From assembly GCA_025331125.1 (NCBI GenBank), contig JAOALB010000338.1, positions 1-16,034 of the forward strand: a stretch of 16,034 nucleotides of DNA, in the 5' to 3' direction. A program made the translations under genes and the position numbers. This DNA comes from Mycogone perniciosa (Eukaryota; Ascomycota; Sordariomycetes; Hypocreales; Hypocreaceae). The notes beneath the pieces were generated by a model. It did not search any database. It was not told where the DNA came from and saw nothing but the letters and a program-made list of their open reading frames with translations. Positions 1 through 8,463 of this stretch are shown one piece after another; within the stretch, counting starts at the first letter, position 1; every line of letters starts with the position of its first letter.

Positions 1-1
1 G

Positions 2-76
2 CTAGTTACTGATGCACGTGATGTTGAAGCTCAGTCAACCGAAAATTCTGGTAACGTCCCTCAATCGTCACTCTGA
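2..76 (+). CDS. possible 3' end of an upstream coding region (edge fragment)
   Basis: From base 2 one frame stays open for 24 codons and stops with TGA at 74-76. It reads LVTDARDVEAQSTENSG followed by NVPQSSL. A putative intron lies inside it: GTAACG donor at 51, CTGAC branch-like motif at 73-77 and TTTCAG acceptor ending at 89 (39 nt, short even for fungi). If spliced, the frame runs on about 16 codons towards the ATG at 139 but in a different phase. The fragment could be the tail of a gene outside the window or the 5' part of the damaged gene that follows. It is too short for identification and may be chance. Confidence 0.2.
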   Translation, partial: LVTDARDVEAQSTENSGNVPQSSL

Positions 77-138
77 CTGGGCATTTCAGCACTGACTAGC
101 TCTAAGACAGCGATTGGTCGGGCACAGCAAGTGACAGC

Positions 139-795
139 ATGGGCAGTCTGGCCGATTTCATCGTTCCTGATGATGCAGACGACCCCGCCGACGCTCCTCA
201 AACGCCGGATGGACAACCACTAACGTCAAGCGATGACTCTAGCCCAGATGAGGAGACTTCTTTCAAAATGGAGAGGGACCCGAGGCGTGGAAGACACCGG
301 CGAAGGATATCCGCGTTAGATAGAGCTGTCGAATGCAGCAGAGCATTGCACGACACCATCATCGACACTTCAAGCACATCTCGCAGCGCAAGATCTAGGC
401 AGCCGATGCAGCGCTGTCTTCGTCAGTGTGCTAAGCACATGGAGGAAGCGATTCTGACCTTTGAAGCCGTCATGCGCAGTATGCGAAAACTGAGAAGCGA
501 GATGTACCTGTATTCCGCGATAGAGGAGCAGTACAGTGATCGTATCGAATGCTGTCCCCGACACCCTCGTGCTTCTGGATCGTGGCATCCGTCTGCGTGT
601 CGTGATGATTCGCGAACTTCAAGCGACGGCCTCTCGGAAGGTGAATGTTGTGCGAAAACACTTAACGAGCCAATACAGTTGCGGGCGGTCGGCAATGGCA
701 CAGATTGTGAGAGGCCATCACTGCGGCGTAGTTCAGGAAGGCGGAGAAGCAAGCGGCTGTTATTGAACCTTAATGCGCGCCCTGCGGCTGCATGA
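139..795 (+). pseudogene. unrecognised protein gene, apparently frameshifted
   Basis: An ATG at 139 opens a 218-codon frame. Its first ~135 residues look like genuine protein: an acidic, Pro/Asp/Ser-rich N-terminus (SLADFIVPDDADDP), a basic patch (RRGRHRRR, about residues 49-56) and a helical, probably coiled-coil stretch (HMEEAILTFEAVMRSMRKL). After about base 543 the 139 frame turns into a Ser/Arg-rich, Cys-rich sequence typical of off-frame reading. Meanwhile the next frame becomes protein-like (VPDTLVLLDRGIRLRVVMIR, ELQATASRKVNVVRKHL) and runs to TGA at 764-766. The simplest reading is one gene broken by a single-base indel near 540-545; no GT-AG intron bridges the two frames. I do not recognise the family. 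A nuclear or DNA-linked role is only hinted at by the acidic and basic low-complexity regions. A sequencing error, or a real 218-residue protein, remains possible. Confidence 0.4.
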
Positions 796-1584
796 GGGTA
801 TCCCAGAAGAGCAACATGAGCTGCAGCTATGTTTTTTTTAGTTCGCAAGATACAGAAAAAATAAAGATAAGACTAGATACATAGTAAGAGCAGAGGAGCA
901 GAAAATAGCAGCCCACCCAAACTAGGCTTCTCCAATACATTGCCAGGTGCCGAGGGATTGTCGGTTGGTGAGAAGCACCTCCTCCAAGAAATATGAGGGC
1001 TTAATAGGAAATACTCCCTGTCGTTGAAGCCATTCACACAATACCCGCTCTGACGCTCATCTGAGAAGAATCCTTCATCGCCAGACAACACAGATTGCTT
1101 TTCTGGCTTTCGTTTTATAGCTGATTACGGCAAGCCGTTGAGGAATGGAGCTCTTTGATGCTTTTTAAGATAGGGCATCGGGGCCAAAAAAAAGCAATGG
1201 CGGCTCACCACGGATGGTATTCTACTCTCGAACTTCCGAGAGTGTGTATATATGGAAACAGCAGAGTAATCAAGTAGGCATCAAAAACGAGAAATACCAC
1301 TCTTCGAGATCTATTGAGACCACAAGATGGCTTGGGGATCTCACAACTCTGCCGGCTTCAGCCAGTTTCGAACTCACATAGCCGATCGGGGACTTAAATT
1401 TACTTAGCAGGCTGTAGTTACCCTGCTCCCTGAAGCAACATGCCAACGATCTTGATTCATCGTCAACAGTATGGAGTGAGTGACGTGTTCTGCTGCTGAT
1501 CCAAGTGACTGCGGCCCCGCTCACTGTTGTGAAGTACTTAAAGGAGGATTCCCCCCATCTCTCTATTTTGCTCCCACCCATTTC
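796..1584. other. gene-free spacer
   Basis: I see no gene I can support. The minus strand is open from about 1117 to 873 (roughly 80 codons) but has no ATG and no recognisable motif. A small perfect inverted repeat, ACTCTCG-AACTTC-CGAGAGT, lies at 1224-1243, directly followed by TGTATATATGG at 1245-1255, which could be a TATA element. It is about 400 bp from the next start, too far to assign. Bases 1545-1600 become C/T-rich and look like the leader of the RING gene. Confidence 0.4.
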
Positions 1585-1659
1585 ATGCCATCCACTCACA
1601 AGCCGGAAACGCTACCTTCGCACACAGATCAAAGAATATTCCTGCAATTTGCACTCTGA
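1585..1659 (+). promoter_or_regulatory. upstream ORF in the leader of the RING gene
   Basis: The ATG at 1585 sits in a pyrimidine-rich leader and starts a 24-codon frame ending with TGA at 1657-1659. The main ATG begins at 1662, so only two bases separate stop and start. That spacing favours termination-reinitiation, or simply reduces translation of the main ORF. The transcript start is inferred from the CT-rich run at about 1550-1590, so it is not certain that this ATG is in the mRNA. Confidence 0.4.
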
Positions 1660-1661
1660 AG

Positions 1662-2269
1662 ATGAGCGCAAAGACAACGCTGATGGTCTCAACTTCAATC
1701 TCGCGGACAAACAAAGCACAATATGGGAGAGCGACGGTTCTAGCTGTCCAAAGTGGCAGAACCTCAAAGCGGGTGAAGCAGGCTGGATGTATCTTGAAGC
1801 CAAAAAGGCGGACGATGGGCTTTATTGATCTCACAACTGATGACCAACAGTGTCGTTCATGTCGCAAGACACTCTGCAACGGACCGAAATACCGCTTAGG
1901 CGGGGAGGCGAGTAAATCTATGAAATATACTTAGGCTATTAGTTCTAATTTGCTTCAGCTTCTCTGTGATGCTTGCGCTTGCGCCTCTGCAGGGGAGACC
2001 ATCAGACAGTATATGTGGAAATGCTGCCCTATATGCGAATCAGAGGAGCTTGAGTTTACAGACTGTGGTAAGATTCCATCCCCGAATAGAAGCTGTGGAT
2101 CCTGAATGAAGCAGGGCATGCATTTTGCGGCGATTGTTGGAGAAGATGGGCCGCCACCACTGCTTCGGAACACCCCTTGTGTCCGGTTTGTAAGAAGAGA
2201 CAGGATAGGCCTCTTGTTGAAGCGCGTCCGCTGAGACTTGGGATTGACACAATCGATTTGACTTATTAG
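1662..2269 (+). CDS. RING-type (C3HC4) zinc finger protein, two introns
   Basis: Read unspliced, this region breaks into three frames, but two canonical introns restore one 159-residue protein. Exon 1 is 1662-1911. Intron 1 is 1912-1992 (GTAAAT...CTCTGCAG, 81 nt). Exon 2 is 1993-2067. Intron 2 is 2068-2114 (GTAAGA...GAAGCAG, 47 nt, CTGAAT branch-like motif). Exon 3 is 2115-2269. The spliced product has a basic, NLS-like region (SKRVKQ and KPKRR, about residues 35-50), an extra CxxCxxxxC motif at C64, C67 and C72, and a complete RING: C95-x2-C98-x9-C108-x-H110-x2-C113-x2-C116-x14-C131-x2-C134. The GHAFC of the RING is created exactly at the second splice junction, and all eight zinc ligands are present, which strongly supports the model. 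RING domains of this kind bind E2 enzymes and act as ubiquitin E3 ligases; the substrate is unknown and E3 activity is inference. The leader carries a uORF. An alternative is a non-ligase zinc-binding scaffold. Confidence 0.82.
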
Positions 2270-3104
2270 CCGTTATGTATGCCATGTCATCAAGGATAAT
2301 GCTAGGATGATGGATTGTTTGTGGAGTGGCAGAAACCAAGCAAGATGCCATTTCCTACAATATCTTGACGTTGAAGTCTATCAGGATTTTAAAAGGGATC
2401 AGAAAAAGCCATCCGGAACTTCCTTATTTCAGGCGGCACGCTTATCATTACATTCAGACTTGTGATGGCAGAGTCTTGGGGTCCCGTAAAAACTACCCTT
2501 TTACCCTAGACAGTGGTACTACATTAGTAAAAGTCCAAAGGTCAAAGTGGCATATTAAGCAAAAGTTCGGACATATTGAAGCCCTGTGGCGAGCATGAAA
2601 ATGATCTAGGCCAATGGGCGGACAGAAAATAGCCAGTCAACTTGCTATTATTATGTACTGTTTGTCGGCTGTACGTAGAATTGCCGCTGGGATTTCTTAA
2701 CAGCAGCGTGTGAAATTGTTTCATTTACCTCTAATACTGTAAACTCAAAACATCCTGTAAAGTACATACAAATTACGATCTCTAATATCTTAATATATGG
2801 CCGAACAGAATAAGCCGCCACCACTTTTGACGCAGCAAGGCTTCTGTTTATACATGTTGGGATCGGAAGCCTGTTGTTATGTACATATGCATATGTACAC
2901 GTACCTGTAGCTAATTTGATTTCATATCCACAGCTCATAATGCAGCAATCTCCATATTTCTATTGGCTATGTTGTTGGAACCTGTTCTTGCAGGTCCCTT
3001 AAGGATCCTAGCATAGTTTAACATATGAAAGCCATATCCGGCTCTTGGAAACTTGTTCAAGTCGCCCGCCTATTTACGGCGGGGCTCTCTTATACAGACT
3101 TCCC
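2270..3104. other. spacer upstream of the secreted-protein gene
   Basis: This is an AT-leaning spacer. A frame at 2326-2598 is open for 90 codons but begins with GTG, follows a stop and contains no ATG, so I do not call it. The 3' half is the probable promoter of the gene at 3161: it holds an inverted CCAAT box (ATTGG, near 2960) and the long palindrome annotated separately. Confidence 0.4.
2878..2904. repeat. 20-bp perfect palindrome inside an alternating pyrimidine-purine tract
   Basis: Bases 2880-2899 (TGTACATATGCATATGTACA) equal their own reverse complement with no loop. They sit in 27 bases (2878-2904) that alternate pyrimidine and purine without a break. It lies about 280 bp upstream of the secreted-protein ATG. 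It could be a dimeric transcription-factor site or simply a cruciform- or Z-DNA-prone tract; the sequence alone does not say which. Confidence 0.7.
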
Positions 3105-3112
3105 TATAAAAG
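3105..3112 (+). promoter_or_regulatory. TATA box of the secreted-protein gene
   Basis: TATAAAAG lies 49 bases upstream of the ATG at 3161, so transcription would start at about 3135-3145 and the leader would be very short. The match is strong, and no upstream ATG lies between it and the gene. Confidence 0.7.
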
Positions 3113-3160
3113 ACCAAATTCAGAGCTTCCAAATAGAGCATTGCTTGCTCTACCTACAAG

Positions 3161-3793
3161 ATGTTTACGTCTCTCTTCGCTTTCACTGCGCTCCCAATCT
3201 TTGGTGCGGCCGCTATCTCCGTTAATATCACACCACATGAACAATACTCTTCCTCAGTAGGCGTTTTGGGCTGCAAGATTAATACCAACCGGGTAGCTTA
3301 CTTCCCTGGTGCTGTAAGCTGTGATAATATCTGCATCAAAGTCACGTACGCGGGTTTGCGGTCCCTTAATCTACTTCGCGTTGATTCTTCCGCTGGAGCA
3401 AATGATATCTCCTACGATGCCTGGAATTACTTGGCATTTGGGACCTCAGCTGCCGAGCAGCCACGCATGGGTGGAGGCGTCGCGATGGATTACGAGCATG
3501 TCCCCATCGAGGAATGCATAGACCTGCTTGATGATGGCAAGCTACCTCTTTCTGCTGCAAACAGCATGAACTATCTATCATTTTGCCTTCAAGGCAATAC
3601 TTGGGTCGGCAGGAATTTTCAACTGCGAAATATTTTTGATCCAGCTTGCAAGTACGGCTACGATGAGGTCTGTACGCTCGATGCGGCTTTACAGCCACAC
3701 TGCGCTCACCCAGTGGGGAGTATGCAGGACCTTGGTGATCAGGTCGTGAAAAATATTGTATATGGCACAGGAAAGCAGGGGTCTGCAGCATAG
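3161..3793 (+). CDS. secreted cysteine-rich protein, probable double-psi beta-barrel fold
   Basis: This is an intronless ORF of 210 residues with a clear TATA box. Residues 1-18 form a signal peptide (MFTSLFAFTALPIFGAAA) with likely cleavage after the Ala run, so the product is secreted. The mature part has eight cysteines (C38, C54, C58, C119, C142, C163, C171, C181), an even number that suggests four disulfides. The segment NDISYDAWNYLAFG (81-94) resembles the D-containing 'FDLS..AF' strand of barwin/expansin/RlpA-like double-psi barrels. The combination GCKINTNRVAYFPG, SYDAWNYL, MGGG and CKYGYDEVC is what I recall from a family of secreted fungal proteins with no proven function. Known relatives of the fold bind or loosen polysaccharides; some fungal ones are effectors or allergens. 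A cell-wall or host-surface role is inference. No transmembrane helix or GPI signal is visible. The length looks complete, with no disabling change. Confidence 0.85.
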   Translation: MFTSLFAFTALPIFGAAAISVNITPHEQYSSSVGVLGCKINTNRVAYFPGAVSCDNICIKVTYAGLRSLNLLRVDSSAGANDISYDAWNYLAFGTSAAEQPRMGGGVAMDYEHVPIEECIDLLDDGKLPLSAANSMNYLSFCLQGNTWVGRNFQLRNIFDPACKYGYDEVCTLDAALQPHCAHPVGSMQDLGDQVVKNIVYGTGKQGSAA

Positions 3794-6069
3794 AATTCAT
3801 TTATAAAGTTGTATTCGATAGAGCTTACAATCTGCCTCGCGGCGGGGTTCTCCATAGTGCTTGTGAACCTCCAATACCACCAAAATAAAATCGCGCAGTC
3901 TTGAAGTAGGAACAATTCACCATCCGCCAATACAGTGCTGTTCATATTCGGCTTCCTCTTTCACCTACACTGTTCTAATATTTGGAAAGACCCACATAGT
4001 GCGTATTACTATTTTCTAACACTGACGCACCAGCGATGAGTCACAGTACTGCAACAGTTCTTTGGAACTCTTAAGTCACGCTTTACCCGTTATTAAGTCA
4101 ATAAGAATGGGTTCAAATCTATGTATATCGAACGATTAATTACGGACTGTCAACTGTGAACGCCAATAAAGTAACCATTTTGCAAACTCTTGGTATCTTT
4201 TGTACCTACCAGTATAGGGTGGCACTGTCCAACTTACTATTTACTTACCAGTACCTGAACGCGACATTCTTTGTCGCCAGTTTGTTCCTAAAATATACTC
4301 CAGCGCAATTTTACTAGGGTCAAATTCGGCCGCTTCTGGATCTTCCATTTAACTAGGTATATATAGGTATCTCTATGTACCTGCTGGTCCGTGCATTTGG
4401 TCTCCAAAAAAACAGAGCGTACAAAAGAGGAAACCGAATATAAGCAATGCTGTACCGTGTCGTAGTCACTCTCATGGCAGTTTGCCCCAGGCTCATTCTG
4501 TAGTATCGAACGCCCTGGGTGGGGTGAGGCAGCATTGCGAATGCTTGTATGCGGAATTAATGTGCTTGCTGGACGACTCAAGCAAGAAGCTGAATTGGGA
4601 CTGGGGAACCATCCTGCGAATTCTGAATTTTCCAAGGTTACATTCTGACTACAGTAGAGGCCGAAATGGGTGTCCGCATTTTGTATGTATAGAAAGTGTC
4701 TTGGGCACAGACCATGCCTCTGATTTCTGTAGCCGATACTTCCATAAACACGCCTTCTTAATGTTTACCTAATATTACATAAGAACAATTTCGCCATTGT
4801 CATACAGAAGGGAACGGCAAGAAACAGCCGAAAGTCGCTCTAAGCTCTGTATTAATAGAAAAGCTTTTAGATCAATAAGTGCTGTGTTTTTAAGTTGCTA
4901 TTTTCAACTTTTAAGAATAAGAAAGATCAAAAATCTTACATAACATATAACATTAAAAAGCCACAAATGGCTTTTGTTAGGCTAATGTTAACGAATAACC
5001 TGACAAGCCTCATTCTATAGTACTAGTTACAGCAGGCAGCAGTCTGGTCCGTGCCCAGAGAGTTGCTAAACACGCAAATGGCGGACACTGGTCTCGGCCG
5101 CTACTGTAGTTGGAGAGAAATCTACCGATTCTATGTATCAATGTCCAACTTGACTTCCGTAAAGCGTTCATTGTCCTCGGCACATAGGAAATTGTGCACT
5201 TCTAGTAACTTTTGACGATGATCTGGATTAGGTTCGAAGTCAATTTGCGACTATGCACGGATGCTTAGTGTTTCCACGTCAGGAGTGGTCCCGTAATTCT
5301 CGATCCTGCTGAATATGCTCAATATAGCGGTGCGATTTCCTTGAAAACTCCCGCACAGCCCGTTGGAGCTCGCTATCCATATCCATGTGTTAAACTATAC
5401 AAATTGCTCGTCGTTTGAGATGGAGGCTGGTGTTTGATGTCTGTAGGCGTTCCGTCGAGACAAAGCAGTTAGATCATTAGAGTCAAAAGGTAGCGGCATT
5501 CCCAGCTGACGGAGTACTGGTATGTATACCTACTTTATGTGCTCAGAGTACGCCTGGGGTATCGAGTACCACCTCTAGGTCCAAGATGTACTAGTACTCT
5601 CTGCATTCGTGGTGAGCTAGTACTATTGGCGTCGCCAGTTCCAAAACCAGCCACCTCCGTGATAGAGGGTGCTATCCATCTCTTTCTATCAGGGGGTGGT
5701 GGGGTGGGCCCACCTAGCAGCCAATAGAGATTCTGGGTACCCTGGCAACATCAAGCCTGGTCTCGAAAGTCTTGTGTGTTGCAAAGTTGCACATCTATCA
5801 TTTGAGCACCATCCCGCCACCTCGTCTCCTCCCATTATTGCTCTATAGTCCCTTGGTCGATGGCTTACCAACTATTGCCCATCGCCATTCGCAAAGGTTC
5901 GCCCCGTGGGTAGGGAGTGCTCCGTAGCCCCTAAGAATTAGCTATCGGCCCTGCTAGGACATTAAAAGTTCCAAGAATTATCACGTGGATTGTGGCAACA
6001 ACAGGTTTGGCTTATCGTATTCGATTATCTCGGTAGATACATAATACATGTTAATGTAATACTAGTCGC
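3794..6069. other. long gene-poor spacer
   Basis: There is no gene I can support in about 2.3 kb. The longest frames (for example 4482-4772 plus and 4288-4635 minus) overlap each other antisense, start at TTG or lack a leader, and show no known motif. The region holds AT-rich runs with TAGGTATATATAGGTA near 4354, a TGAGTCA (Gcn4/CPC1-type) motif at 4037-4043, and two similar TACCAGTA copies near 4207 and 4248. It also has a cluster of AGTAC motifs at 5513-5623 and a 12-bp palindrome GGTGGGCCCACC at 5703-5714. None can be tied to a gene. Confidence 0.4.
5703..5714. repeat. 12-bp GC palindrome
   Basis: GGTGGGCCCACC is a perfect palindrome next to a G-rich run (AGGGGGTGGTGGGGTGGG). It could be a zinc-cluster type binding site; no flanking gene is near enough to assign it. 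Confidence 0.35.
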
Positions 6070-6117
6070 TTCTGCCTCTCAACGCGACTTCCAATTCCCA
6101 AAAAACACAACTCCTGA

Positions 6118-6315
6118 ATGATTGTAAGTCCAGGCTATCAGGCTTTCTTGTGCTTATTGAGGTCCCCAGTGAAGAATCTTCTTGCCACTATTTTTAGGCA
6201 GGATTTGAGCATGAGCTCTCGCTTGGCTCTGTAACCGAATTTTCACTTTCTTCCTGACCACCAGGCACCAAGAGTCTACCTAGCTGGGTCAATCAGAGGT
6301 CGTCGATGCTCAAAG
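6118..6315 (+). promoter_or_regulatory. leader with probable intron, possible alternative first exon of the kinase gene
   Basis: After a CT-rich stretch at about 6070-6110, the bases ATGATT at 6118-6123 are directly followed by a consensus donor GTAAGT at 6124. An acceptor ACCACCAG ends at 6264, with CTGAC six bases before it (141-nt intron). The downstream exon 6265-6315 is open and in frame with the kinase ATG at 6316, so splicing would give a product with 19 extra N-terminal residues beginning MI-APRVYLAG. Otherwise this is a 5' leader intron. If the leader is not spliced, an 11-codon uORF (ATG at 6306, TGA ending 6341) overlaps the kinase start in another frame. Confidence 0.35.
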
Positions 6316-7955
6316 ATGGCCGCTACACTGAATCTCATTGATCGCGGCCCCATAACTTTGGAGCAGGCCAAAGACACGGACCTTAATGTTATCAATCAGT
6401 ACACCTACACCACAGCAACGACACAGCTTTACAAGGAACTCTTGGGGCAAACCGACACTATCACGGCTCTCACCAAGCATCACCTTCGGCTTAGCGATGA
6501 TACTATCTGCTCTATCCTTCCACAGAGTAAATGGATCCGCGGCAACTTCAATCTGTGCATTCCCATTCATGTGAACCCGGACGGATTATGCAGGAAATTC
6601 GTCCTCCGTTGCCCAATGGCGCACAAACTTGCCGAAGTCCAATATCCCGGCACAATCGATGAAAAGCTACGCTGCGAGGTGGGAACTTATCTGTGGATGC
6701 AAGATAATTGTCCTGATATCCGCATACCTCGCCTCTATGGGTTTGGCTTCTCCGATCACAAACATGTAAGTTTGCTCTTGATTATTATCATTACGGGAGA
6801 CCCCTTTTCATGCTCATCAACGCTCAGTTCACACACGAGGATCAACAGCCTTGGTACATCCGCCTAGCTGGCGTGTTCAAGCGCCATCTTCATAGGCTTT
6901 TTCGATACCCAGGTCTCTCGCGGTATTCCATGAACCCTACCGAATACCACTTGCCAATGGGGTACATGCTGCTCGAGCATATCGGCCCTGACATTGGCGA
7001 GATGCTATCAAACACATGGAAAACTCGGCGACATGACCCATCGCACCGGCAGACATTGTTTCGGAACTTGGCTCATCTTATCCTTTCACTGGCTCATATC
7101 CCTCAGCCGCGAATAGGCTCACTTCAATTCCGCGACGATTGCACAGTAGCCTTAACGAATCGTCCACTAACCTGCTCGATCATGATACTAGAAAACGAGG
7201 GCGCGCCAAGGATAATTCAAAGACAAGACACATATCCATGCACGGAGTCTTTCGTGGCGGATATGCTTACATTTCATGACAACTGTTTCCTCAGCAATCC
7301 GAACGCAATTATGGACGAAGCCGACTGCCGTTCCCAAATGGCCATCAAGACGTTGCTTCGTGCTCTTTCACACCATTATATCAGACGAGAGCAACGAAAT
7401 GGCCCTTTTTTTCTTCAATTCACCGACCTTCACCCTAGCAACATTTTTGTCGACAGGGAATGGAACATCACATGCCTTCTGGATCTTGAATGGATATGTG
7501 CTCTACCGATTGAGATGCTGAGCGTACCGCACTGGCTTGTTGGGGATCATATCGATGACATGAAGAAGCATCTAGCAGAATTCGACCAAATAAGGCAAGA
7601 GTTCATGCGTGTATTCGAGGATGAGGAGAAGAGAATAAAGGCTCAGCATAGCCTATTGCTCACACAGGCGATGAATAAGACCTGGGAGTCAGGCGGAGTG
7701 TGGTTTTGGTACTGTATTGAGTCGGTGAATGGTATGCTTAGTCTTGTTGAGGATTGCATTTGTCCCAGGTTTTCGGTTAATCCAGGGCCGAAATCTGATA
7801 AACTATTTTCCAAATTGTGGCGGGTAGACTCCGCTAAAGTGGTTGACAAGAAGGTTGCTGATCAGAAAGCGTATCAGCAAGATCTCCATTTATTATTCAG
7901 CACACTGACGAGCGAAGCAAAGAAGCCGAACTCCAATGGTGGTATATATGCTTAG
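6316..7955 (+). CDS. aminoglycoside-phosphotransferase-like (APH/protein-kinase fold) protein
   Basis: Two exons, 6316-6765 and 6828-7955, are joined by a 62-nt intron (GTAAGT...CGCTCAG, phase 0) and give 525 residues. The product belongs to the large fungal APH-like family (phosphotransferase enzyme family, PF01636 type), which has the eukaryotic kinase fold but usually unknown small-molecule substrates. Visible landmarks are the N-terminal LNLIDRGPITLE motif and FVLRCP (95-100), where the usual ATP-binding Lys position carries Arg98. Next come EKLRCEVGTYLWM with a helix-C-type Glu121, then IPRLYGFG (137-144) and FTHEDQQPWYIRLAG just after the splice site. The catalytic loop is TDLHPSNIFVD (Asp350, Asn355) and the metal-binding motif is LLDLEW (Asp369). 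These residues are intact and the length is normal, so the gene looks functional. The start at 6316 has a good context (AAAGATGGCC); a longer N-terminus is possible through the upstream intron. It converges with the minus-strand ORF at 8013-8225, with 57 bp between stops. Real antibiotic resistance should not be inferred from the family name. Confidence 0.9.
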
Positions 7956-8012
7956 AGAGGATTGATAGTTTTGTGTAAACTATGCTAGTTAATCCAGTAA
8001 GCCATCCATGAA

Positions 8013-8225
8013 TCAACTTTCTGCATTCTCCTGCTCCTTCTTGTCCTCCTCCTTTCTCTGCTGCTCCATTTTGGCCCTCCTGGCGTTTCTGTTCATTTGA
8101 GTAGTCCTGCCAGACGATATCACCATCTGGATTGCCTCTGCAGGAATTCTAACAGCTTCCTGTTCTTTCCCGCTGTAGTCTCCCGAGGAGCGGTCACTAC
8201 TCTTGCTCTCCCTAGCATCCACCAT
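8013..8225 (-). CDS. possible small charged protein, 70 residues
   Basis: This minus-strand ORF starts with a true ATG at 8225 (AGCAATGGTGG) and encodes a hydrophilic protein. The C-terminal third is a charged helix, ARRAKMEQQRKEEDKKEQE, probably an extended or coiled helix. No signal peptide, membrane segment or known domain is seen. Support comes from context: on the same strand a TATATATA element lies at 8463-8456, and a long leader turns C/T-rich just before the ATG (CTCTATCTCTTTCTTTCTC). The stop lies 57 bp from the stop of the convergent kinase gene, as expected for tail-to-tail fungal genes. I do not recognise the family. A chance ORF in a long non-coding transcript is the alternative. 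Confidence 0.45.
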   Translation of the reverse strand: MVDARESKSSDRSSGDYSGKEQEAVRIPAEAIQMVISSGRTTQMNRNARRAKMEQQRKEEDKKEQENAES

Positions 8226-8455
8226 TGCTTCTGGAATCGGCCGATGTATTTGGTTGAGAAAGAAAGAGATAGAGTGTATTTGATGGAACGTGTAGCGAGG
8301 TCAAGGTGACCTAAGAATAGTGTTAGAAGCCCGATGTACGTATATGGTATAGTGGATGGTGGAAGATGGACAAACCTATAAAGCTGACACCTGGTATTGG
8401 AAAAGTGAACGTGAGTGACAAATTTTTGGGAGTCAAATACTGAAAGAATATCTGC

Positions 8456-8463
8456 TATATATA
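8456..8463 (-). promoter_or_regulatory. TATA element for the minus-strand small ORF
   Basis: TATATATA lies about 230 bp upstream of the ATG at 8225. It is flanked by a GCTAT/ATAGC inverted pair. The distance implies a leader of roughly 200 nt, plausible but long. Confidence 0.35.

Noticed and set aside
873..1117. Minus-strand open frame of about 80 codons
   Set aside because: No ATG, no leader, no domain. It could be a tiny relic, but I cannot support it.
1932..1934. TAG in frame with exon 1 of the RING gene, read as a disabling stop
   Set aside because: It lies inside the 81-nt intron 1912-1992, whose removal restores the frame; the Cys-rich readthrough sequence (CDACACAS) is intronic.
2326..2598. 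90-codon plus-strand frame
   Set aside because: It starts at GTG just after a stop (TGA at 2308), has no ATG and no known motif; probably spacer.
4288..4772. Overlapping antisense frames (plus 4482-4772, minus 4288-4635)
   Set aside because: Both start at TTG, contradict each other and show no motif.
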